Assembly: GCA_016926135.1 (NCBI GenBank)
Contig: JAFGPH010000180.1
Coordinates: 1-14,281 of the forward strand
Length of the DNA stretch: 14,281 nt
Direction of reading: 5' to 3'
Source of the DNA: Deltaproteobacteria bacterium
GTDB taxonomy: Bacteria > Desulfobacterota > DSM-4660 > Desulfatiglandales > HGW-15
Shown piece after piece: positions 1 through 6,825 of the stretch; positions within the stretch are counted from its first letter, which is position 1; the number at the start of each line of letters is the position of its first letter. The position numbers and the translations under genes are program-made. Under the pieces are notes generated by a model that searched no databases, was not told the DNA's origin, and saw only the letters and a program-made list of their open reading frames with translations.

Positions 1-25
1 AAGATGGGCGTTTTTCAGCGGCCTG

Positions 26-685
26 CTAGAATTTCTTCATCATCTCACCCATGAGGTAGGGAACCTCGATGCGGCCCGTGGGCGCCAGAATGCGACTGCT
101 GTAGTCCGTGGCATACTCGTTTTTCAGGGTGCGCACGAGCTGCCTGAATTCCGCGCTGTCGATGCCCTTCGCGATCTCCACAATCCCCCTGGCCGTGCTC
201 TCCGCCAGCGTCTTGGCTCCCGTGCCCACCACGAGACGCCACCCGGCCGTGATGGGCATCCCCAACTCATTCATCCGGGGGATGCACTGCTCCTTCACAA
301 AACGGTAGTGCGCCTCCTCCTTCCCGGCCAGCACGTTGTAGTACTGATTGAACTTCCACACGCCCGTCTGGATGCGATACGGGCCTTCCTGGATCCGTCC
401 GGAAGGGGCCCAGACCTTGCTGCCGTACTTCCACACATGCTGGAGCAACCGGTCGGATATGATCCGGTATTCCTTCGTGGCAAGGCTCCTGTGCAGACTG
501 TCCACATTCTCGACTTCGGCAACCGCCACGATCCTCGGCCCTTCGCCCACCACCACATAGTAGCCGCCTACCAGACGAATCCCCAGTTTCTGAAGGGTGG
601 GGATGTATTCATTCGTCACGAATGTGGCGTAGTCGTCGAAGTGCCCGGGCATGATGTCCCAGTACTGGGTAAAAAGGATAGCCAT
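26..685 (-). CDS. Small protein of two tandem NIPSNAP-like (dimeric alpha/beta-barrel) repeats; function unknown
   Basis: A 219-residue protein with a clear internal duplication: residues 5-103 and 111-210 align. Shared landmarks are QYW/QYY, YIPTLQKLGI (28-37) against CIPRMNELGM (134-143), GGYYVVVG (40-47) against AGWRLVVG (147-154), and each repeat ends in APSGRI (93-98) or APTGRI (201-206). The strand-helix-strand pattern of each repeat resembles the ferredoxin-like fold of NIPSNAP/EthD-type dimeric barrels, so a single chain could form a pseudo-dimer. Such barrels often bind small organic ligands or cofactors, but no catalytic residue can be named. The gene follows the two phosphotransferase subunits by 86 nt, where Thauera phenylphosphate synthase has a third, stimulating CBS-domain subunit; this protein has no CBS domain. 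A role as accessory or substrate-binding component is inference. The gap 686-771 holds a small GC-rich hairpin (753-764). Confidence 0.7.
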   Translation of the reverse strand: MAILFTQYWDIMPGHFDDYATFVTNEYIPTLQKLGIRLVGGYYVVVGEGPRIVAVAEVENVDSLHRSLATKEYRIISDRLLQHVWKYGSKVWAPSGRIQEGPYRIQTGVWKFNQYYNVLAGKEEAHYRFVKEQCIPRMNELGMPITAGWRLVVGTGAKTLAESTARGIVEIAKGIDSAEFRQLVRTLKNEYATDYSSRILAPTGRIEVPYLMGEMMKKF

Positions 686-690
686 CTGAT

Positions 691-698
691 TCCTCCTT
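691..698 (-). promoter_or_regulatory. Strong Shine-Dalgarno deciding the start of the tandem-repeat protein
   Basis: AAGGAGGA lies 5 nt before the ATG at 685. The open frame extends 74 codons further upstream into the ATP-grasp gene, but that extension is arginine-rich, unlike a folded domain, and is excluded by this site. Confidence 0.75.
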
Positions 699-771
699 CG
701 GCGAATCGAAACGCACGCTCCGTCGAGCTTTTTGTGCCCGCGCAGCAAAGGACGCGGCCCCGCGGTGAAGA

Positions 772-1797
772 CTAGAACTTGAACACCCGTGTCATGAGTT
801 CGGCAATGTATTCCGCGTCGTCTTCCTTCTTCCTGGTGAACTTCGCAGGCCGCGCCTGCACCCAGTATAGATTCTGGGGCAAAGGAAGGTCGTGATCCAC
901 CACCCATTCCATGTCCTGCGGTGTGTTGAAATGCCTTTCCACATCCAGGGAAATCCGCACGATTTCAAGCAACTCTTCCTTGCAAATGCAGGGCTGGTCT
1001 TGAAGCTCTTCGGGCACATCGGACATGACGGTGCCGGTACTCCGGTAAACGACCATTCGGGTCTTCCTGTTGATGGTTCTTTCGAACTCCAGCGTTTCCT
1101 TGTCCACGAGAAAGTGGTCGGGGTTAACCTCGCCGCTCACCACGCTCTCCCCCAATCCCCAGTTGCCTTCCACAACGACCTTGGACATGTCCCCCGTTGT
1201 GGGGAGAACCGTGAGGACCACCCCCGCGGACTTGGCGTTCACCATCTTGAGGACCGCCACACCAATGGGCGCTTTCTCCATCTCCATGCCCTTCTCGAGA
1301 CGAAAGGCGATGGCCCGAGCCGTGAAGGCGCTCCCCCAGACCCGGATCACATGGGTGGACAGGGCTTCCTTGCCCAGGACGTTCAGGAAGGTCTCCATCT
1401 GGCCCGGCATACTGACCGCCCCGCTGGAGCGCACCGCCACCCGGACACGATCCATGTCCAACCGCGAGCAGAGCTCATCATAGAAACCATCCAGCTCCGT
1501 CTTCATCTCATACGGCATGGCCTTGGATTCGATGATTTTCCGAATGGTCCGGCTGGCGTCGATCTGCTTTTCCACATCGTTGAATCCCCGGACACTCCCC
1601 TTTACGAATCGTCTGACTTCCTCGCCCGCTCCGCTCAGTTCCATGAACCGCTCATAGCCATCCACGGAGATGGCAAAGCCGGGCGGCACACGCATGCCTA
1701 AACGTGTCATCTCTCCCAGGTTGGCGCACTTCTTCCCCACGAGGTCGTTATGTGCGCTCCCCAGTTCCTCGAACCAGTAGATCCATTTGCTCGCCAT
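772..1797 (-). CDS. ATP-grasp (PPDK/PEP-synthase N-terminal) subunit, phenylphosphate synthase beta-like
   Basis: A 341-residue protein corresponding to only the ATP-binding N-terminal domain of PEP synthase/PPDK. Motifs in order: VGKKCANLGEM (20-30), VPPGFAI (37-43), VAVRSSG (120-126), SMPGQMETFLNVLG (129-142), WGSAFTARA (154-162), GLGESVVSGEVNPD (214-227), DMEWVVD (295-301) and QARP (314-317). The glycine-rich segment after VRSSG is short and PPDK-like. The domain would transfer a phosphoryl group from ATP to the histidine of the partner subunit, with release of AMP and phosphate in PEP-synthase-type chemistry. There is no His domain in this chain, so it depends on the neighbouring gene. 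The start is ATG with AGGAAAGGACAGG upstream. The pair is too widely separated from the usual single-chain form to be a frameshifted PEP synthase: each ORF has its own start, ribosome-binding site and stop, and no pyruvate-binding domain is present. Confidence 0.88.
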   Translation of the reverse strand: MASKWIYWFEELGSAHNDLVGKKCANLGEMTRLGMRVPPGFAISVDGYERFMELSGAGEEVRRFVKGSVRGFNDVEKQIDASRTIRKIIESKAMPYEMKTELDGFYDELCSRLDMDRVRVAVRSSGAVSMPGQMETFLNVLGKEALSTHVIRVWGSAFTARAIAFRLEKGMEMEKAPIGVAVLKMVNAKSAGVVLTVLPTTGDMSKVVVEGNWGLGESVVSGEVNPDHFLVDKETLEFERTINRKTRMVVYRSTGTVMSDVPEELQDQPCICKEELLEIVRISLDVERHFNTPQDMEWVVDHDLPLPQNLYWVQARPAKFTRKKEDDAEYIAELMTRVFKF

Positions 1798-1818
1798 GGG
1801 GTCCTGTCCTTTCCTGCG

Positions 1819-1856
1819 CCCCCTCTCCCTCGCCCCGGTCGAGAAGGGAGAGGGGG
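1819..1856. other. Perfect 12-bp stem-loop between the two phosphotransferase subunit genes
   Basis: CCCCCTCTCCCT (1819-1830) and AGGGAGAGGGGG (1845-1856) are exact reverse complements around a 14-nt loop. The hairpin occupies most of the 65-nt gap between the phospho-histidine gene stop and the ATP-grasp gene start. No T-run follows it, so it is more likely to be an mRNA-processing or stability element, or a dispersed palindromic repeat, than a terminator. A degenerate relative may lie at about 13848-13884. Confidence 0.6.
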
Positions 1857-1862
1857 AGAGGT

Positions 1863-3542
1863 TCAGTCAAGGATGAAGACGACGCCAAGGTTGGCATCCA
1901 CCTTGATCCTTTGTCCGGATTTGATCTTCGCCGTTCCCTCAAACACGTTCATCACCACGGGTATGCCGTACTCCCTGCCCACGATGGCTGCGTGAGAAAG
2001 GCTCGCCCCCCTGTCCACGATGACCCCCTTGATCATGGAGAAGACAGGGGTCCAACTCGGGGACGTGGTGGCGGCCACCAGGATGTCGCCCTCCTGCACC
2101 AGGTGCAGTTCATCCTCGGTGAGGATCACCCGCGCCGGTCCCTCGGCCACGCCCGGCGATCCGCAAATCCCGTAGAGGTCGGCCTTGAGTTCCGGCCTCA
2201 CCTGCGGCATGGAGCCGACCACCACCTTGAGGGCAATGGGGTCCATGGACTGGACGAGCACGCCCATGGCCTGATCCAGGCCGAATCCCTCTTTCAGGAA
2301 AGCGGGGGGATTGGGCGTCTTCTGCCATTCCTTCCATTCCGCCTTTCTGCGATCTACGATGTAGCGCATGTTGAACTGATCGGGGTTGATACCGGCCCTG
2401 CGAACCTCGTCGGGGATGAGGAAGAAGATGTCTTCAGGGTCATCCAGGGCACCCGCCTTGACGAAGCGCCGTCCCAGGCCGAGGGCGCTCCGCCTCATCA
2501 TGGCGTGGGTGTAGAGGTCCAGGTAATGGTCGTGCTCCTCACTGAAGACGCCGCTCTTCTGGGCGAGCTTCATGAGTTGCTGGAACCAGCCTCTCTGCTC
2601 CTGGGGCACCTTTGACATCACCTCTTTCTCCGCAGCCAGCCTTTCTTCCGCAATCTTCCGTCGTTCCTCGTCGAGGTTGAAGTCGCCCCCTTTCTGGAGG
2701 AACTGCTTCACGTTCACCAGGGCCGGCGTCGGATCCTCCACCCATGTGGGAAGGTTGATCTCCGACATGCGCTGCATTCTCCATCCGTCTTCATTCATGA
2801 GGACCATGAAATCCTTCAGGAAGGCCCTCCCCTTGTCGGTCGCATCAAGCTTCGGCTTGATATCGCCGGCCTCGTTCTTGAGAAAAACATCGCCCAGCCC
2901 CTCCTGCCTGGCCCGCTTGGAGAACTCCCAGAGCTTGCGATCCACCTGGAACACCTTGTTGTCAAAGCCGGAGACCAGCTTGTGAAACAACGGCGATGTG
3001 TCGTCGATCTTTGCGACATCCCTGCAGATGTTCTCGAACAGGATGTAGGCCGTATAGACGCCGTACATCATGTACATGTGAATCTCCCACATGCGACGGC
3101 AGGTGTTGATGGTGTCCTCGAAATTCTGCAGCAGTTCCGTGCTCGTCGCTTTCTCAGGATCCGTGGCCTTGAGATCCGCATAGCGTTCGAGAATCTCCTT
3201 CACGTAACCTCCCCACAATCCATCGAAGTCCTGAATGAAGGGCAGGATCGCCTTTCGGAACTCGCCCTCTCTCCGCCGTTTCTCTTCCTCGGTCTTGACC
3301 AGGAGCAGGGTCAGGTACCCCCCCCCTCGATGGAATCGCCAATCCCAGCCCTTCACGGTCGGGAGGCTGAGCTTTTCGGCGCCGTACTGCATGCCATGAC
3401 GGCAGAAGTTGATCCAGAACCATCCGAACATGGGCGTCCACGGTGGAACGGAATGGGTGCCGTCCAAAAACCAGGCGGGTGATTGCTCGAAATCCGTTTC
3501 GGGCTCAAATTCAAGACCTGGAACCACATCGTAGACTTTCAT
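1863..3542 (-). CDS. PEP-synthase-like subunit with phospho-histidine domain (phenylphosphate synthase alpha-like)
   Basis: A 559-residue protein. The last 100 or so residues are a PEP-utilising-enzyme mobile domain: GICGSPGVAEGPARVI (458-473), TTSPSWTPVF (492-501) and DRGASLSHAAIVGREYGIP (510-528), with H517 as the expected phosphorylated histidine. Residues 30-440 are mainly helical, aromatic- and charge-rich, and include a predicted coiled segment around 290-312. They match no PEP/pyruvate TIM barrel, so the C-terminal pyruvate/PEP domain of PEP synthase is missing. In phenylphosphate synthase (Thauera) the same split is seen: one subunit with the catalytic His and one with the ATP domain, which together phosphorylate phenol from ATP. 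Rifampicin phosphotransferase uses the same chemistry in one chain. The large unrecognised N-terminal part probably binds the acceptor alcohol or phenol. The gene precedes its ATP-grasp partner by 65 nt. The substrate is unknown. Confidence 0.85.
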   Translation of the reverse strand: MKVYDVVPGLEFEPETDFEQSPAWFLDGTHSVPPWTPMFGWFWINFCRHGMQYGAEKLSLPTVKGWDWRFHRGGGYLTLLLVKTEEEKRRREGEFRKAILPFIQDFDGLWGGYVKEILERYADLKATDPEKATSTELLQNFEDTINTCRRMWEIHMYMMYGVYTAYILFENICRDVAKIDDTSPLFHKLVSGFDNKVFQVDRKLWEFSKRARQEGLGDVFLKNEAGDIKPKLDATDKGRAFLKDFMVLMNEDGWRMQRMSEINLPTWVEDPTPALVNVKQFLQKGGDFNLDEERRKIAEERLAAEKEVMSKVPQEQRGWFQQLMKLAQKSGVFSEEHDHYLDLYTHAMMRRSALGLGRRFVKAGALDDPEDIFFLIPDEVRRAGINPDQFNMRYIVDRRKAEWKEWQKTPNPPAFLKEGFGLDQAMGVLVQSMDPIALKVVVGSMPQVRPELKADLYGICGSPGVAEGPARVILTEDELHLVQEGDILVAATTSPSWTPVFSMIKGVIVDRGASLSHAAIVGREYGIPVVMNVFEGTAKIKSGQRIKVDANLGVVFILD

Positions 3543-3550
3543 CCTCTCTC

Positions 3551-3557
3551 CCTCCTT
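3551..3557 (-). promoter_or_regulatory. Strong Shine-Dalgarno that fixes the start of the phospho-histidine subunit
   Basis: AAGGAGG lies 8 nt before the ATG at 3542. It supports that start over an upstream in-frame ATG at 3617, whose 25 extra residues have no family similarity. Confidence 0.75.
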
Positions 3558-3620
3558 CCATGAAATGCTGCTTGTGAACAGTGAACTTTCATCCAACGAC
3601 CTTCCGCGTTTCCTCAAAGC

Positions 3621-3754
3621 CTAAGTACACCTTTTCATAAATACGGTGACGTATTCTGCAGCCTAAGATGAGTTGCGGTCCTGAGAGACCACCCCCGGGG
3701 CGGCCCGCCATATGCCCCGTATTCGTGAACGTATTTATGAAAAGGTGCACTAAG
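3621..3754. repeat. Inverted-repeat element of about 130 bp (MITE-like or large hairpin) between the ferredoxin and phosphotransferase genes
   Basis: The arms at 3625-3651 and 3724-3750 are reverse complements over 27 nt with three mismatches; both contain CACCTTTTCATAAATACG. Pairing continues outward with one further mismatch (CTAAG at the left end, CTTAG when the right end is reverse-complemented). About 72 bp of G+C-rich sequence lies between them, including a GGTC...GACC palindrome and a CCCCGGGG run. The A+T-rich arms contrast with the surrounding coding DNA. TA or TAA lies next to both outer ends, which would fit a TA-target miniature inverted-repeat element, but this is only a suggestion. 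The 242-nt gap (3543-3784) has no gene and divides the cluster into two transcription segments. Confidence 0.6.
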
Positions 3755-3784
3755 CCAGTCTTCCCTTCGCGGGATTCCTCGATG

Positions 3785-4153
3785 TCAATCGTCCACCAGA
3801 ACGAGCGCCTCCGCAGCACACCATTTCACACACTCGGGATCCGGGGGCTCCCCGCAGAAATCGCATTTCAAGGGGATCGCCGTATCGGGTTCCTTGTAAA
3901 TGGTCTTCTCCGGGCAAGAGGCCCGGCACAAAACACACCCGTCGACCTCTACGCCGTCCACAAGAATCGTACCCTTTGAGTTGCATGCCGCCTCCGTAAA
4001 GGGGCCCGCGATCACGGGGAGACAGAAGGTCTCCTCAATAAAAACCTTGATTCTTGCCCTTTGCGGGTTGACGCCCTCCGTGTGCTTTAGCGCGCAGGCG
4101 ACCTCACAGAGCTTGCACCCGCAGCACTTGGTGTGATCGATCTTGATTCTCAT
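3785..4153 (-). CDS. Multi-cluster ferredoxin (DmsB/HycB-like), electron partner of the AOR protein
   Basis: A 122-residue cysteine-rich protein with 14 cysteines. The first motif is C10-C11-x-C13-x2-C16-x3-C20. A second is C73-x2-C76-x3-C80-P, and C97-x2-C100-x7-C108-x3-C112 follows; C44 and C57 are additional. This is the layout of the DmsB/HycB/CooF ferredoxin family, shortened. At the spot where the second motif would have its first cysteine (residue 70) there is valine, so that cluster may be [3Fe-4S] or may use C57. Ferredoxin-like subunits accompany AOR enzymes (AorA, BamC); the 4-nt ATGA overlap with the AOR gene points to a stoichiometric partner that relays electrons between the tungsten site and the Hdr/Flx proteins. 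It has no signal peptide or membrane segment, so a cytoplasmic location is expected. Confidence 0.88.
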   Translation of the reverse strand: MRIKIDHTKCCGCKLCEVACALKHTEGVNPQRARIKVFIEETFCLPVIAGPFTEAACNSKGTILVDGVEVDGCVLCRASCPEKTIYKEPDTAIPLKCDFCGEPPDPECVKWCAAEALVLVDD

Positions 4154-5964
4154 GTGAGCCCTGCCCCTTCCCTTTCCAGCCCCAGTTGATGGAGCTTCTC
4201 TTGCGTAGGCACCCCCTCTTCATTCCAGCCACGCAATCGATAGTACTCAGGGAGCATCTGTGAGAGATGGACCACCTGGTTCTTCACCCGGGGTTCATCC
4301 GTAATCCTTCTGGGGAGCATGTCGTCCTTCCCTGTGAACCCCGCCTTGAAATTGAAGACCCGCTCCAGATTCCATATTCTTTCGCCGATGAGTGCCAGTT
4401 CGTCAGCCGAGTAATCGATGCCTGTCGTGAGCCTCAACCACTGGAGAGGCTTTTCGTTCCACAACGGTCCATGGTAAATGATCCAGCAGAGCACTCCCGA
4501 ATCGACGATAGCGACGTAGTCCTGATCCTGCTTCGTCCATTCCACATGGTGGGCCGGGTCTTTTCGCCCCTCGTAGAAAGGCAGCGTCGCCTTGGTATGG
4601 CACGCGCCCACGTTGCTGGTCGCGTACTGAAGTCCGATGACTTCGATCCCCTGCGGGTGCCAGGCAGGCATACCCTGTTTCTTGACCCCCATGAAGAGTT
4701 CGGGCCGGCCGCATTTCTCAGCCACCGCGGCGCCGCCCTGGGCGAGCAGATCTCCGAACCCCTGGCGCACGGCGGTCTCACGCAGTGCCCGGAACATCAT
4801 CTCGGCATTGCCGAAGTTCAGGGCATACCCGATATCCTCTTCACTCAGCGATCCTGACTCAAAAAGCTCCATGGCACAGGAGATGGTGGCGCCGGCCGTG
4901 ATCGTGTCCATTCCGAGTTCATTACACAGATAGTTGGCCCTGAAGATGTCCTCCAGGTCCCCAATACCGCAGTTCGACCCGATCAGGGCCATGGTCTCGT
5001 GTTCGGGCCCTTTGGTTGTGTAAGGGTAATCCGGATCGCTGATCCTCGAACGCTTTCCGCACCGGAAGGGACAGGCAAAACACCCCTCATCCCTGACCCG
5101 CAGCATATTCCGGATGTATCCGGGGTCTTCGAACTTGGTGAAGGGCTCGAAGTATCCATCTTGAAAATTGAAGGCGGCCTGGGTTTTCGACTTGTTTGCC
5201 CTTCCCGGCAGGCTCCAGGTGCCCCACATGGACCTTTTCTCGAGTTCCTTATTCTCCCTCGCCTCCTTCAGGAAATCCTGGAAGGCCTGACGGAAGGCTC
5301 CCGGATCCGGGATACGGATTTCCCCTGTCCCATGGGCGGCAATTGCCTTCACGTTCTTGGATCCCATGACCGCTCCCAGTCCGGAGCGACCCGCCGCCCT
5401 GCCCCCGTCGGCCATGATGCATGCAAATCGAACCAGGTTCTCACCTGCCGGGCCGATGGTCGCCACGCTCAACATGTTCTTGGCCCAGCGATCCGCCCCG
5501 GGACCCATCTCCGCCCGGACAGCGTGTTCCGTTTCCGTGGCCCACCGGCCCCAGAGGTGACCCGCCGGCTTGATCTCGACCTGGTCGTCGATGATGGAAA
5601 TATAGACGGGTTCAGGAGACTTCCCTTCCAGAATCAGCACATCATACCCGGCGAATTTCAGGTTGGCCCCGAAGTACCCCCCGCAGCAGGGATTGCCCAC
5701 AGCCCCGGTCAGCGGCGACTTGGATACCACGATGAATCTCCCCCCGGCGGGAACGCCCGTGCCTGTGAGAGGGCCCGTGGCAAAGATGAGCTTGTTCGCC
5801 GGGCTGAGGGGATCCGTGAGGGGGTCGACCTCGTCGAAGAGGATACGGTCCCCGAGCCCCCGGCCGCCGACGTAGCGTCGTGCCAGATCAGGAGGCAAGT
5901 CTTCCACGCTGCCGTTGCCTCTGGTAAGATCAATCCTCAGGATTCTTCCTGTCCAACCGTACAT
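4150..5964 (-). CDS. Tungsten aldehyde:ferredoxin oxidoreductase family protein (AOR / BamB superfamily)
   Basis: A full-length AOR family member of 604 residues. It opens with the family signature MYGWTGRILRIDLT. It has the bis-pterin-binding segment NPCCGGYFGANLKFAGYD (91-108), AAGRSGLGAVMGSKNVKAI (190-208), GPEHETMALIGSNCGI (319-334) and NELGMDTI (348-355). The [4Fe-4S] ligands are C295-x2-C298-x3-C302 and C493 in DSGVLC, closely matching the 288/291/295/494 pattern of Pyrococcus AOR. Classical members oxidise aldehydes to acids with ferredoxin or reduce acids; BamB reduces benzoyl-CoA. Both the usual A-x-D-P-R and S-x-R-G-A-D/C-H motifs are altered (PAWHPQG at 433-439; SNVGACH at 450-456), so substrate assignment is open. 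The ORF ends in an ATGA overlap with a ferredoxin gene and follows the Flx-Hdr block by 15 nt, implying cotranscription and electron exchange with it. A tungsten bis-metallopterin cofactor is expected from the family. Confidence 0.9.
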   Translation of the reverse strand: MYGWTGRILRIDLTRGNGSVEDLPPDLARRYVGGRGLGDRILFDEVDPLTDPLSPANKLIFATGPLTGTGVPAGGRFIVVSKSPLTGAVGNPCCGGYFGANLKFAGYDVLILEGKSPEPVYISIIDDQVEIKPAGHLWGRWATETEHAVRAEMGPGADRWAKNMLSVATIGPAGENLVRFACIMADGGRAAGRSGLGAVMGSKNVKAIAAHGTGEIRIPDPGAFRQAFQDFLKEARENKELEKRSMWGTWSLPGRANKSKTQAAFNFQDGYFEPFTKFEDPGYIRNMLRVRDEGCFACPFRCGKRSRISDPDYPYTTKGPEHETMALIGSNCGIGDLEDIFRANYLCNELGMDTITAGATISCAMELFESGSLSEEDIGYALNFGNAEMMFRALRETAVRQGFGDLLAQGGAAVAEKCGRPELFMGVKKQGMPAWHPQGIEVIGLQYATSNVGACHTKATLPFYEGRKDPAHHVEWTKQDQDYVAIVDSGVLCWIIYHGPLWNEKPLQWLRLTTGIDYSADELALIGERIWNLERVFNFKAGFTGKDDMLPRRITDEPRVKNQVVHLSQMLPEYYRLRGWNEEGVPTQEKLHQLGLEREGAGLT

Positions 5965-5979
5965 GGCCTGCCTCTTGCG

Positions 5980-6825
5980 TTAGAAGTGATCCTCTACCGT
6001 CAGCCGCGCGAGCTCTGCCCGTGAAAACACCGGACCGTCGCTGCAGATGTATTTGCTCCCCACATTGCAGCGACCGCACTTCCCTATGCCGCACTTCATC
6101 CGCATTTCCAGCGAGAGAAGGATGTTCTCGTCCCCGAACCCGAGACCGGTCAGCACCGGCAGGGTGAACTTGATCATGGCCGGGGGTCCGCAGACCACGG
6201 CAAAGGCTTTCTTCGGGTCAGGTGCCACGGATCGGGTCACATCCGGCACAAAGCCCACACGGCCCCCCCACCCGTCATCCCCTCTGTCCACCGTAAGGTG
6301 CAGCTGAAGGTCTCCCCTTTCCCTCCAGGCTTCCAGGTCTTTCCTGTAAAGCAGCAACCCGGGCCTTCTGGCTCCGTAGATCACGGTGAGATCTCCGAAT
6401 CCCTTTCGGTTGTCGTCGTGGAGAACGAAATTCGTAAGGGACCGCAGGGTGGAAAACCCAAACCCCCCGCCCACAAGGACCAGGTTCTTTCCCCGAAAGG
6501 CTTCCAGGGGGTATCCGTTCCCGAGAGGTCCCCGCACACCCACCATATCGCCCTTTTCCATCTGATGGAGCGCCTCCGTCACCACCCCTATCCTGCTGAC
6601 GCTGAACTCAAGGCGGCCGGGCCGGGTGGGCGTGGAGGCCATGCCGAAAGGCGCCTCTCCCTTTCCGAAGACCGAGATCTCCGCGAACTGACCCGGTGTG
6701 TAAACAAAACGCCCCTCCTCTTCGTCTCCCATGAAAGAGAGAACAAAGGTCTTGATGTTCTCATCCTCGGTCTCGACGATGATCTCTTCGATTCTCATGG
6801 CAAACGGGACATAGGGGTTTACCAT
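5980..6825 (-). CDS. flxA: FlxA: FAD/NAD(P)-binding, [2Fe-2S] oxidoreductase subunit (AsrB/HydG/PyrK-like)
   Basis: This 281-residue protein is of the ferredoxin-NADP reductase type. The FAD domain includes PGQFAEISVFG (44-54), a substituted flavin motif FGMASTP (60-66) in place of the usual RxYS/T, GxVTEAL near 80-86 and RGPLGNGYPL (98-107). The NAD(P) domain has VGGGFGFSTLRSL (118-130) and VCGPPAM (211-217). The C-terminus binds [2Fe-2S] through C245-x4-C250-x2-C253-x7-C261. Proteins of this kind exchange electrons with NAD(P)H and pass them to an AsrA/HydB/FlxB partner, here encoded just upstream. The start is the ATG at 6825, which overlaps the flxB stop and has AAGGAGG 11 nt before it. 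The open frame continues about 100 codons upstream, but that part lies out of frame over the flxB ferredoxin domain and looks like no protein. Confidence 0.9.
   Translation of the reverse strand: MVNPYVPFAMRIEEIIVETEDENIKTFVLSFMGDEEEGRFVYTPGQFAEISVFGKGEAPFGMASTPTRPGRLEFSVSRIGVVTEALHQMEKGDMVGVRGPLGNGYPLEAFRGKNLVLVGGGFGFSTLRSLTNFVLHDDNRKGFGDLTVIYGARRPGLLLYRKDLEAWRERGDLQLHLTVDRGDDGWGGRVGFVPDVTRSVAPDPKKAFAVVCGPPAMIKFTLPVLTGLGFGDENILLSLEMRMKCGIGKCGRCNVGSKYICSDGPVFSRAELARLTVEDHF

Noticed and set aside
686..907. N-terminal extension of the tandem-repeat protein by 74 codons
   Set aside because: It overlaps the end of the ATP-grasp gene and lacks fold-like composition. A perfect ribosome-binding site precedes the inner ATG.
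1704..2615. Plus-strand open frame of 303 codons
   Set aside because: Antisense to the two phosphotransferase genes. It is rich in Pro, Arg and His, as expected of a G+C-rich shadow frame, with no motif.
772..3542. A single PEP synthase gene broken by frameshift
   Set aside because: The order is reversed relative to PEP synthase (His domain gene first, ATP-grasp gene second). Each gene has its own start and stop, and the pyruvate-binding barrel is absent. This fits a dedicated split phosphotransferase.
4999..6024. Plus-strand open frame of 341 codons
   Set aside because: Antisense to the AOR gene and the end of flxA; no family signature.
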